The translations under genes were made by a program, and so were the position numbers. Positions 36,923 to 47,429 of a stretch of 64,000 nt of DNA are shown piece by piece (position 1 is the first letter of the stretch; each line of letters starts with the position of its first letter). This stretch comes from Ananas comosus (taxonomy: Eukaryota; Streptophyta; Magnoliopsida; Poales; Bromeliaceae), in contig NC_033621.1 in NCBI RefSeq assembly GCF_001540865.1, positions 18,730,451 through 18,794,450 on the forward strand, written 5' to 3'. The notes below the pieces were generated by a model that was not told the origin of the DNA, ran no database searches, and saw only the letters and a program-made list of their open reading frames with translations.

Positions 36923-37100
36923 CAAACAATTAGTAGTGCTGTTTAATTTGATGCCCTTGAGTTGGACAAAAAGGCCTGACAAGTACAAAGAATATTAACA
37001 GTAAAGATACCTACTGTATGATTACATGAATTAATCACTTTGTAATGTCTCAAATGTTTAAAGAGAGGACTATATGGTAATTTGGATGTGGCAATAAGAT

Positions 37101-37260
37101 TTTTTTTTTTTTGTTTTTTTTTTTTTTGAGAGATAGGTAGCACGCTACCCGCTTCGTTTAGAAATAAACTTAGCTAGAAATGTGAATCAACTAGGATTCG
37201 AACTTAGATCTCGGATACCAACTACCAAGCCTTTTGCCACTTGCTCTAAGGACAGTCGGT
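37101..37260 (-). mobile_element. SINE, minus-strand copy with TSD
   Basis: The plus-strand poly-T (37101-37127) is the A-tail. The minus strand reads ACCGACTGTCCTTAGAGCAA (head), TTCGAATCCTAGTTGATTCA (box B) and GGGTAGCGTGCTACCTATCTC (tail). Flanks GGCAATAAGAT and GGCAATAAAAT differ by one base. Confidence 0.85.
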
Positions 37261-37271
37261 GGCAATAAAAT

Positions 37272-38289
37272 TATTTATGTCACCATCACTTCCTTTTATC
37301 CCCCTCTGTTATTCCCCATTTCCTTTCTTACTCTCTTCTGTCTTTTTCCCTCTCTTGTCGTTCTTTTAATCTCGTTTTCTGATGCCGAAACAACACTGCA
37401 TGTTTCCAATGAGCCAGAGAATATAACTTTACTCAGTCCCTCCTCATTATACTTTCCTTTGGATTGGTCTGAGTGGTCTATTTCAGCCCATCCTGCTTAA
37501 TTATTCGGCTTGGATATATACAAATACACAATAATATTCTTTCAATATTTTCTACGTAAAAGTAACATACTACTCTTAATTTGATCTTGTACATATCTAA
37601 GTATATGTCACAGCAACTTCGTTTGTAGTGATGTAGAATATATACCTGTTACAAAAAGAAGATGTTCTTCTTCGATATATATCTTGGTGGTGTGCGCGCA
37701 AATAATTAAGTAATGTAGATGAGAGATATTTAATTAAAGGTCATGTTTACTGGGTTTTCATACCATATATCATTTCAACCGATCCACTGCTTAATAGATA
37801 TGGTCATGACGTACATGTCAAAGGTTATAAATATATTCTTCTCTATTTTATTTTATTATATTAATTAAATTGCATTAAAAATTAAATTATTATAAAATAT
37901 ATTTATTGTAAAAGTTTGTGCTGCTGTGATAATGGAAATTATATTATTTAGTTATTGATTACCACAAGATTTATAGCAATAAATTGTAACAACTCCTTTT
38001 GCTATAAAAAATTATTATTACATCTAATATATAGTTATCAAGTATCAAGTATAATAAATTATTGTGAAAGAATGGATTTTCAGTAGTGTCTGTAGTATAA
38101 TAAATTTTGCAAATTACTAAGGTCCAGTGTAAAATGACTTATGTGCCATTTGAGAGATTTTAGGAGAGTTTGAGTTGGGTTGGAACTATTTTGGCGTGAA
38201 AACGATGCAAAAAATAAAATTCCTGAACCAACCTACAAACTAGCCATTCTCCAACTTTAGTACCGATATTGAAGTTTCGGTGTACCAGT
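37272..38289. other. Unclassified DNA
   Basis: AT-rich, no credible gene. The 88-codon ORF near 37234-37500 has no recognisable domain and starts inside the SINE. Confidence 0.4.
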
Positions 38290-38465
38290 TATGACATCCC
38301 AATAGCGTGACATCCCAATAGCTCCACATCGGATAATGTGGGAGAGAGTGTGACGAGTTTATAAGTAACGAATGTACTAGTAATAATAACTGGGTTTAAT
38401 CATTTTGGGCTGGTGATATGGACCTAACGAGTTATTATTAATTGCTAGTGGGTCCAGCTGTTATA
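38290..38465 (+). mobile_element. Solo TRIM LTR
   Basis: Same family as 13676-14209: TATGACATCCCAATAG start, CCACATCGGATAATG, TAATAATAACTGGG, GTGGGTCCAGCTGTTATA end. The first 16 bp are tandemly duplicated. Flanks CCAGT (38285-38289) and CTAGT (38466-38470) form a TSD with one mismatch. The surrounding sequence is an older long-LTR fragment. Confidence 0.7.
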
Positions 38466-38878
38466 CTAGTACTCAAATAGAAATCCCAGGGGTTCTACGA
38501 AACTTTGGCCGAGTATTGGTACTGATTGTTGTATACCAGTACGCAGGGTGGAGTACTGGTACTCTTTGAGCTATTTTTATTATTGGAACTCTTGAATTTT
38601 GTAAAAATTTGGGGATTTATTGGTATTAAGTTAGGGAATACCAGCACTCAAATGTGAGTATCGGTACTCACCTATACACAGGCTGTATACCAAAAGTATT
38701 GCAACCCAAAATAGGGTGTACATCTTACACCCGCTCCATCCATGGGTTTTTAATTCTCTACTTGTCACCTCAACCTCTTTTCATTTTTACTAAAACCATT
38801 TGAATTTTTGTGAACCCCAGAACATGTAAGATCTACACCCCCCCTTTTGGGGTGTACAAGTAAAATTCTCATTGCAAT
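38466..38878. other. Decayed long-LTR fragment with ACCGGT-derived pairs
   Basis: ATTGGT (38515), ACCAGT (38535) and ACTGGT (38555) are exactly 20 bp apart and look like decayed ACCGGT sites; more variants follow to about 38680. No termini identified. Confidence 0.4.
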
Positions 38879-40453
38879 TGTTAGATGTATGCCTTAGAAG
38901 CCAACTAGACTGACACATGTAATCTTTGTAGAATATAAATTTGTATTTGACTTTAAAATATTATGAATAAATTTGGATTTTTATTTTCATTCATGTTGTA
39001 TATGTGTCCATGAATCGTCCAAGAAATTAATAAGATGATGATACGTATTCTCAAGAGTTGAGAATGTGAGACATGTGTCATTGGTGGTTAATTCCTAAAT
39101 GCTCCCGATCAATGGATCATCACGGGGACGGTGATTAATCTGATAAGATTGGTGCACATGTCACTTCCCTTTTTTGGGTAGATGAGTCTCAAGTCGACAG
39201 TGTGGGGACACTGAAACGCATATGCAGGTGGTTGTTAGAGAACAAGGGTACCGAACGTGACCAACGCTAGACGTCATTTGAATGTCTACTCACTCATTAG
39301 TGGCTTACTCAATATTGCAGTAGTGTGACTCGTCCTTTGACCTGTGGTGTCTTGACTATTTGCAATGAGGTTACTGTAGTTTGACTGTAAATACACTTGG
39401 TCCCTAGCTATTCGGGTCCTTGTGGTGCATGTTGGCTGCAGTAGGTTCATTGTAGGAATAGGGTGCGCACTTAGATGGAATCTATCTCCCTTGGTAGATA
39501 GGAACGTTAGTCCTATATAATTTATTGAGACCAAATTTAGAAGACCATGGCAAGGGCAGAGTTAATAGCGAAAAAGGATTTTCGATAATAGAAACTCGAG
39601 TAGCATAAATTTGACATATGACAGACGATGGGGTTTGACAAGTTATTTTATGACCTCTGTCTAGTCGAGACTCGTGATAGAAGGACTGTATCACACGGTA
39701 ACGTCACCAAGAGGTTCAGTATTCCATTCTACTGCAATACCACTATATGTTGCTAGGCGTCACTGGTGGATTGTGAGACTCATGAGAATTATCTAAATGA
39801 TCTATAATTCTAATTAGGCTGAGTTGGAATTGTTCCGATCTACTGAAAGGAGTTTCAGTGAAATTATTGATAGTGATCAAAATATATCTCACTACCCGAT
39901 GGAATAGAACCTATGGGGTCACACACATAAGTGGTTGTGACTGATTGGATAGCTAGTGATCCGGGATGATCAAACCATCCGGATAAGTTTCAACCGTTGC
40001 GAATAAGGCGGAGGCCGTTCTAACTAATTCGGTTAGGACATGAATCGAAATGGTTCCAACTAATTCAGTTAGGATATGAATCGAGATGGTTCCAACTAAT
40101 TCGGTTAGGATATGAATCGAGATGGTTCCACCAAATGCGGTTAGGATAAGGATCAAGGTGGTTCCAAACTATTTCGGTTAGGATAAGGGTCGAGGTGGTT
40201 CCAACTACTTCGGTTAGGATAAGAATAAAGTTGTTATTTTCAAAATATTTTGTTCTTATCTTCTTATAAGCCTGAAGGTTATAAATAGGGGCTCTACTGT
40301 CTCATGTAGAATCATTTCAGTTTAGAGAGAATTAATATATAGACTCTTCTACATAAAAATAGTGTTCTTTTTTTTTTTTTTTTTTCTTTAATCTGGTTTC
40401 AGATATCCATCGGGGAGGCGCTGCGACATTGCTTCCTCCATCGACGGATTAGG
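38879..40453 (+). repeat. 5' LTR of gypsy element H
   Basis: Starts TGTTAGATGTATGCC. It contains a 36 bp tandem repeat array, a TATA box (TATAAATAGGGG near 40270) and a poly-T tract, and ends near the CGACGGATTAGG that directly precedes the primer site (now displaced to 46707). The exact right end is uncertain because a local duplication and the E1 insertion disturb it. Confidence 0.6.
40010..40235. repeat. 36 bp tandem repeats upstream of the H LTR TATA box
   Basis: About six units of TTCCAACTA-TTCGGTTAGGAT-A.GAATCGAGATGG, diverged by a few bases each. They end about 35 bp before the TATA box (about 40268). The core CGGTTA fits the plant MYB-core pattern CNGTTR. The 12-residue repeats in the minus-strand ORF here only reflect the 36 bp period. 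Confidence 0.85.
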
Positions 40454-40615
40454 TGGTATGTCACGCCCGGGCCCTAGCGGAAGCCTGCTCGGTGCGTGTT
40501 CAGACCCGCCATATGTCAAGAACATATAAGGCGTTTATAACAATACACGCGTTAAAATAAAACAAGAATATAACAATATCTAGTATGATATCAGAGAATG
40601 AACACCGCTACTCTC

Positions 40616-41223
40616 AAAATTGAGGAGTCATGATTCGGGACGATCAAACATTCCGGATAAGTTTCAACCGTTACAGATAAGGCGGGGACCATCCAACTAC
40701 TTCGGTTAGGATAAGGATTGAGGTGGTTTCAGTGGACATAAGGCGGAGGCCGTTCCAACTACTTCGGTTAGGATAAGAATCGAGGTGGTGTCAGAAGATT
40801 AAAACTAGTCAACCAAATTGGATAAGAATAGAGCCAATTTGGCTAAAGATAAAGATGTTATTTTGTTCGTCTTCTTGTAAGCATGAAGACTATAAATAGG
40901 GGTCCTACTGACTCTTGTAAAGTTAGTACAGTTTAGAGAGAATTAATATACAAACTATTCCATGTAAAAAAGATTTTGTTTTTTTCCTTTTCTCTTTAAT
41001 CTGGTTTCAGATATCCATCGGGGAGGCGCTGCGACATTGCTTCCTCCATCGACGGATTAGGTGGTATGTCACGCCCGGGCCCTAGCGGAAGCCTGCTCGG
41101 TGCGTGTTCAGACCCGCCATATGTCAAGAACATATAAGGCGTTTATAACAATACACGCGTTAAAATAAAACAAGAATATAACAATATCTAGTATGATATC
41201 AGAGAATGAACACCGCTACTCTC
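40616..41223. repeat. Second copy of H LTR 3' part plus first 157 bp of LTR E1
   Basis: Aligns with about 39952-40615. The right 220 bp (40395-40615 versus 41003-41223) look identical by eye, including the LTR E1 start TGTCACGCCCGGG at 40459 and 41067, but the left parts differ clearly and have fewer 36 bp units. Confidence 0.8.
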
Positions 41224-43322
41224 TAAAGACAAGTAGAGGAAAGTAAAACTAAACAACTATAATAAACCATAAAGTAGTACATACATCTAGAAAATCCACA
41301 GGAATAAAAGCTAAATACATAGATTGTGGTTTCTATACATCGGGTACAAAACATATCTCTCTCCAACTAAAACAAAAGGAGAGATGACCATCTAGCAAAA
41401 ACTCCAAGCTAGTCTAGCTAGACTCGACTCCCTTGCCGCGGTTCTTAGCCTCTCCCGGCGTGGATGACTCTGTAACAAAAACATCAACAAAACGGGAATG
41501 AAAACTATTAGTCAATAGTTCCTAGTGGGTAAGCCGCCGACATCAGCGAATTACACCACTAGGTCATCGAGGCATGAGTAGTAAATAAGCATAACTAAAA
41601 AGATAACATGATTATTAAGCAGGAAATAATCTACTAAGCTACTATGCCTCCAATTTAACATGATGTTTAACAATTAATGCAGCTATTCTATCATGAATGA
41701 GCATGTCCAACAAGTCCAACTAACATACACTATCTAGTAGTGATGGTCACAATATACTTTTAAATGTCATTGCTCAATTCAACTAGGACCTACACAAGTG
41801 TAGTTCGATTTGCGCCGCCTAATGGCCCCGTGGTAGTCAATATTCCCTCTCTAGAAATGAGCCTCCCATACGTCGATCAACTTAGGCACCCAATCCCGCA
41901 TGGGCGAGTATATGTCGCGTAGTCCAACTCTGGAGTGCCGGTCTGTACGGAGCGACTATCATAAGCATGTGCGAATGAGCACAATGGCAAGCAAGCATAA
42001 TCAATAGTATCCAGTCCTCGGTCATCATGTCTAAAATATGGAATAAGCACTAACGACCCAAAGGTCTAACACGATGTCACATTGTAGAAGTTTAGTCATT
42101 TACTAAGTCAAGTGTCACTACATGACGTTCATGTTCACTATGTCAAGTATAATATTCATTGGTCCATGAGCATGCAAAACTTGTCATTTCACTAGTCATA
42201 ATATGCTTTCTAACATGGCATGAAGGGTCTCTATTCACATACAATCTCCATATACAACTCTCACTCTACTATATAGAGGATATAATCTTGACATGTAACA
42301 TGTATATCTTAAGTATTTAAAAATTCATTTAGGCTACAACTAGCATGAATATGCATGATTTCATATTTTACAACATAGAAAATGATATAGTAGGAGTTCA
42401 CCAATTTCGGTAAGGTTAAACCCACTGGATACCTCTCGAAACCCCTTTGTTTGCGCGAACGAGGTTGTCCACTAGCCTTCTAGCTCCCTAACAAAAATTT
42501 CAAGAGGATTAGGGGCTTCGAACGAACACACCACGAAATTCCTCAAAAATCAACCCATAAATAGGTAGAAAATATCTTAGATGAGGAAAAACTCTTCTAA
42601 ACTCTCAAAGGAGGTTAGGATGCATCAATTCCAACCTAAAAGGAAGTATTGAAACCAACAATTAAGCCGCAAAGGCTCAAACAAGAAAAACCCCAAAATG
42701 AAACCCTAGTTTTCCAAAACTAGGTTAAACTTCCACAAATTCTCCCAAAACACAATCTAAAGGAGCAAAGATGCTACTAACCTCTTATAGAACTCCAAAC
42801 CAAGCTAGGAAGACGCTAGGGTTGGAGATATTTCCTCAACAAAGCAATATTATTCAAATCCAAGGCTTCTCCCAGGTCCAAGAACCATCACCCATGAAGG
42901 AGAAGGAAGAAGAAGAGATCAATCCACCAAAACTCTAACAAAAAGAGAGAAAAATTAAAGAGAAGAAGAGGAGGGAGTTCACCAACTTTCTCCTTTGGTT
43001 CCAAGCATAGGGAACCCTCATGGGGGTGTTGGGATATTTATAGAGGTGTAAAAATCCCAAAAAGGCACCTAAAAACACCCAAAATAATAAATTGCATGAA
43101 ACATAGTTTTCTGCACTGCGTATCGGTACTCGAAGGGGAGTACTGGTGTAACAAAGTGAATTCTTGAAATCCGAGAGTTGCACTTCGTTCAGGATCGACT
43201 AATGGTCGAGTGAGTACCCTTCGGAGAAGCTAAGGATGCACGAAACCCAAAAAATGCATTAGAAATGAGTCCACGAGAGCAAATGGTGCAAAACCCATAC
43301 TTGGCAGGTTATGCTCTCGGGG

Positions 43323-43624
43323 ACCGGTCCCTGGTGGGAGGGACCGGTTTCCGAACGTGGTCTGCGCGAGCCTGCTCTCGAGGACCGGTCCCTGGAGGGA
43401 GGGACCGGTTGCCCCGAGGCTGAGGGCTGCGGCAGTGCGAGGCAACCGGTCCCTGGGCCTGAGGGACCGGTTCCTGAACGCGTGCAGACTAAGGAGCTCT
43501 CGGGGACCGGTCTCTGGTGGGCAGACCGGTCTCCGGGGACCGGTCTCGCAGGGAGAGACCGGTTCCCAAATGCGTGGAAAATGGGAAGGTCCTCTGGGAC
43601 CGGTCCGAGGTCGGGGAGACCGGT
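43323..43624. promoter_or_regulatory. ACCGGT paired-palindrome array in LTR E2
   Basis: Twelve ACCGGT cores start at 43323/43343, 43384/43404, 43445/43466, 43506/43525, 43539/43558 and 43599/43619. Spacing within pairs is 20, 20, 21, 19, 19 and 20 bp; pair-to-pair steps are 61, 61, 61, 33 and 60 bp. All twelve cores are intact. It lies upstream of the CT-rich leader, as expected for an enhancer. Confidence 0.75.
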
Positions 43625-43726
43625 CCCTCCAGGCGGATTTTGCCCAGTGAGGGCAGTGTGAAGGGTGAAAAGTTAAGGGGCTTCTTAGCATTTTGTTACA
43701 ATATGAGAAGGGATTAAGAGAGGGTT

Positions 43727-43769
<43 letters not shown>

Positions 43770-45091
43770 TTCCCTCACTCTCCTTCATTTCCCTCTCTTT
43801 CTCTCTGTACGTGAAGGAGAAGAGAAGAAAGAAATGGAAGGAAGAAGAAAGAAAGGAAAAGAGAAGAAGAAAAGAAGGAAAAGATGGAGGAGAAGAAGAG
43901 GATCATTATCACCATCATCATCTTCTTCTTCTTCTCACCATTGGAGCAAGCTTAGAGAGGTAAGCTTGGTGCCCTCTCATGGTAGATCTTTAGAGATAGG
44001 TTTTTGATCTCTAGAATTGGTTTGTTTGGAACCCTAGCATGCTATCTAGATGGATTTTCTCCATTTCATAGATCGATTTGGTGGTTTTTGCAATAGTAGC
44101 ATCTAGGGCATCCAAAATGGGGTTTTGGCATATATGAGGGTTTGATCTCATTTGACCCTCTGTGAACTTAATTGTTAGGTGTCTAAACGTGTGGGAAGCG
44201 ACGGATTGAGCATTCGTCGAGCGGGTGTAAAGGTATCGGCAAAATAAGGCCGAGCGAGCTTCGTTTTGACCAAGAGGGCCGAGGCGACGTCCATAAATCG
44301 CGAGATTGGGTCCCGAGCACCGTGACAACAAAGCGAAGACCTTTAATTCTTGGAACGGCAAAGCGGCGCACGGTTGAAGCGCAATAGTGAGATCGGGCCA
44401 AATCGGGTGTCGAGTGCCGCGGGAGGCCGATTGCAAGTGTCGACGAGCAATCAGAAAGCTAGCTAAGTTGGGTTGTGCTTACCGAAGCAATTAGGTCGCC
44501 CTTTATGTCTAAGAGACATACGATTTCATATTGATGCATGTTAATAAAATGACATAGACGATGCATGTGGTAAAATGCTAAGTAGATGCATATAAAATGA
44601 TATAGAGATCATAGAATGCATGATTAGCATTGTGAGAATATGCTAGGTAGATATGCATGTGAACTAGATGATAACTCTAGAGTGAGTAGAGTTGATTGAC
44701 ATGAGGACTATATGATACTCGATTGAACAACTAGGATGTCAAGTAGATCGAGTGGCACCTAACCTAGTGTTTAAATACATAGGTCGTACTTGAACCTAGA
44801 GTCGAACAAATCTAGGTGTGTGGCTTCGAACCTAGTGTTAGAAACATAGGTCGAACAAGTGAACCTAGAGGTTGACATCTAGGCAAAGATGAGATAGAAC
44901 CTAGCGGTTTTACCTAGGTTATGTACGTGATAAATCTAGAGTGAAGTTAAACCTAGGTTGTTGAGTATAATGGTATTAGCCACTAGGATGTTCTAGGTCG
45001 ACAGCATAGGGTTGGTTATGGACTCTCGACCTGCGAAAAGTGAATTTCAGAATCCCAGGACTTGTGATGACCCTGGTATCAAGGCTAGGGC

Positions 45092-45460
45092 GTGTGCGAC
45101 GATTTCGCCGCCGAGGTTGATACCGAGGGAGGATTGGGGGCGATCACATGGAGATCATCGCCCGGGGCTTGAACCATTGACGTGGCATGTGCGACGACTT
45201 CGCCGCCGGATGGTTAAGCCGATTGTGGATTAGACCGCCGGGATTGACTGAAACCATTGCTGGGTAAGTACGATACGGGTGTCGCCAGGTGACTGAGTCG
45301 TGACTGAAACCATTGTTGGGTGAGGTGCGATTAGTTTGCCGCCAGATGGATACGTCATGACTTGTGTTCTCGCTGGGTAAGTGCAACGTGTTCGCCGCCA
45401 GAATGGCTATGTCAAGGGACTTGAGTTGGGTTCAGCGTGTGCGACGATTTCGCCGCTAAG
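45092..45460. repeat. Diverged tandem repeats with GCCGCC cores in LTR E2
   Basis: The word TGCGACGATTTCGCCGCC or a variant recurs about six times (near 45093, 45190, 45267, 45321, 45380, 45439), spaced about 55-97 bp. The GCCGCC core matches the plant GCC box bound by ERF factors, but coincidence is possible. Confidence 0.55.
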
Positions 45461-46706
45461 AGGCTAAGTTACGGAGAGCGGTAGGCTGTTGAGCAGCCAG
45501 TGCGCGGACTATCCGTGGATGAATGACTCGAAGCTGAGTCGGGTGGTTAGCTTCGATAAGGTAGTGGAACCCTTATGAGCTAGAGATAGAGGCTTGATCC
45601 AAGGTAATAGAGACCTTAGAAGCCAGTGGATTTGAGTGTGATCCTAAGGTAATAGAAGCCTTAGAGTTGAATGTTATGAGCTAAGATTAGCCAAGTAAAA
45701 GTAGAATCAATTGATCTACTAGTTGCATGATTTTCATATCGCATATTGTGAGGCACAGCATGTATTTCAATTCGAATATATATATCTGTTGTATATTATT
45801 GAACTAACATGTTGCAGTGCCTTCTCAGACCTATTGATCGAGCTTTTTCCTTGGGTGGCCGTACCCACTGGGAACCAGGGAGTTGGTTCTCACCCCACGT
45901 TGTTTTGGGGTGTTTCAGGTTTGTACGTGAGCGGCGCGGTGGCGCGAGGCAAGGGCGTAGCTTCGTAGATAGCGCCCTACCATAGAGACTGATGTAGCAG
46001 TACCCTAAGACAGTCTAGCTTAGGGAACTAGAGGACAGTGAACCAAGATGTATCAAACTTGTAAATCAAATGTAATAACTGAGATTGTATTTGGAAGTCT
46101 AATGTAAAAGAAAAACTGTGGTGTAAAATGCATGTAATGATAATGCTTGTAATAGCTATAAGTTTTATGTTGTTGATACTTCCCCATGCAATCTTGATTG
46201 ATATCGGTTCCTGGTTGGAACCTTCGTATTGTTTTGATTGCGACGCTTAGGACGTACAGGAAAAACTCTGTTCGTTCGGCGGTCTGTTTGCGGCGCCGCG
46301 ACCCGGCCAAATAGGCTGGCAGTCGCGGGGCGTGACAACTGGTACCCGGTAACCAAACTGCAAAACCCGAGCCTTTGCCAAATAGGTTAATTACAGTGTA
46401 TTGGTACTCGCGTGATGCAGTACCGGTATCCGGCCAACTCAGTACCGGTACTCAGCCTCCAAGAGCTCAAACTCGAGAGCACCCCTCTCGGTCCCGAGAC
46501 GGGGTTCGGTACCCCACTGTGGTACCGGTATCCAGCACCTCAAAATCTGCAGTTTGCAGATTTTGGTGCTAAGTACTCCCTCTCGCCTCTCAAGACGCGA
46601 GTAATAGGTCGGAACACAGTCCATGACCCTCGGACACACCAAGAATAATGCCAACTACTATTCAAATACTAGAACCTCGCAATTTGCAAAAGTTTAGTGT
46701 GCTACA

Positions 46707-46718
46707 TGGTATTAGAGC
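46707..46718 (+). other. Primer-binding site of gypsy element H
   Basis: TGGTATTAGAGC, one base off the initiator tRNA-Met complement TGGTATCAGAGC. Its first five bases double as the E1 target-site duplication. Confidence 0.75.
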
Positions 46719-46733
46719 ATCTAACCCTGGTGT

Positions 46734-47116
46734 ATGGTGCGAACCAGAAGCATCTAAAAAGCTACCGACGAACAACTCTCCGTCTTCGACATCTTTGGCC
46801 AGCCACCGTTGAGGAAAATGAAGAGCGCATCTACTATGTCTGCAGACGAGCAGATAGCAACACCATCTGACCTTGACGCCAAGGTTGCCGCACTGTCCGA
46901 CGACATGAAAACCATTTTAGATTGGATCAAGACCCAATCTGTAGCACCATCGGCAATGCTGGTGGAGAAGAGCGGTCGGCTAGTAGGAACTCCTTCTCCA
47001 AAGGCGCGTGTGACGCCGATGAAGGGCGCTTTCGAGGATACCTCAGGTGTGCGAGACGACGATGACTCCGACGATGACGGAAGCATAGCTCCGTCGGTTG
47101 CAGAAGGGAGGTTGCA
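46734..47116 (+). pseudogene. gag: gypsy H gag, N-terminal part
   Basis: ATG 27 bp after the primer-site start opens a frame with a stop at 46755-46757, then runs open through acidic and Ser-rich text (DSDDDGSIAPS) to the insertion at 47117. The frame joins exactly, via the split codon CA|A, to 61957 after composite insertion K and its TTGCA duplication are ignored. That is strong evidence that both halves were one gag. Structural nucleocapsid precursor; inactive here. Confidence 0.75.
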
Positions 47117-47269
47117 TGTGACACCCCAATAGTCCCACATCGGATGGGAATGGGGTTGTCATTGGGTTTATAAGAGACTTAGACACTAGTAATAATAACT
47201 GGGCTTAAGCTTTTTGGGCCGGTTGTTGGGTTCAACGAGTTATTGTTTCTAGTGGGCTGGGTCGTTACA
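47117..47269 (+). mobile_element. TRIM-family LTR with adjacent primer site
   Basis: 153 bp, TGTGACACCCCAATAG to GGTCGTTACA, matching the LTRs at 13676-14209. It is followed by TTTGGTATCAGAG (47270-47282), an initiator-Met primer-binding site. No polypurine tract or second LTR follows, so this is only the 5' part of a TRIM or a related larger element. Confidence 0.75.
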
Positions 47270-47429
47270 TTTGGTATCAGAGACAAGTTTCGATCCTGTG
47301 ACCTGTGGGTTATGGGCCCACCACGCTTCCGCTGAGCATGGCCTCTGGCATGCCGAAACCTGTCAGTAGGTGCCTCGGCTTGGCCGATTGACCTCTGGTT
47401 GGTATAGACGGACCATAAAAGCCCTGAAA

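Larger units (their letters stand above)
43147..46337 (+). mobile_element. Solo long LTR E2 nested in E1
   Basis: TGTAACAAAGTG start, GGGGCGTGACA end, 3191 bp, perfect TSD ACTGG (43142-43146, 46338-46342). The 3' third is homologous to the ends of LTRs A and B (ACAGGAAAAACT...TTCGGCGGT, CCAAATAGGC). A strong ACCGGT array lies at 43323-43624, followed by CT repeats (43724-43770) and a purine-rich leader. No retrotransposon genes. Confidence 0.9.
41067..46706 (-). mobile_element. Solo long LTR E1, split by LTR E2
   Basis: Plus-strand ends TGTCACGCCCGGG (41067) and GTGTGCTACA (46706), TSD TGGTA (41062-41066 and 46707-46711). About 2.4 kb after removing E2. Same subfamily as LTR S: the GACATATGGCGGGTCTG block is shared (inverted) with 54260-54280. 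A minus-strand TATA box (TATAAATA, near 43035-43042) lies downstream of decayed ACCGGT pairs. No coding. Confidence 0.85.

Noticed and set aside
40010..40235. Regular 36 bp repeats considered as a CRISPR array or coding repeat
   Set aside because: Units are adjacent with no unique spacers, in a plant LTR upstream of a TATA box. The 12-residue repeat ORF on the minus strand follows from the period.
43230..43778. 182-codon minus-strand ORF with Arg-Glu repeats and GPV/TGPR text
   Set aside because: It is produced by a CT microsatellite and the ACCGGT repeat array inside LTR E2; no protein domain.
46809..47132. Considered a host gene encoding a small acidic protein
   Set aside because: It lies 27 bp after a primer-binding site start, has an in-frame stop at 46755, and its frame continues exactly into gypsy gag at 61957.
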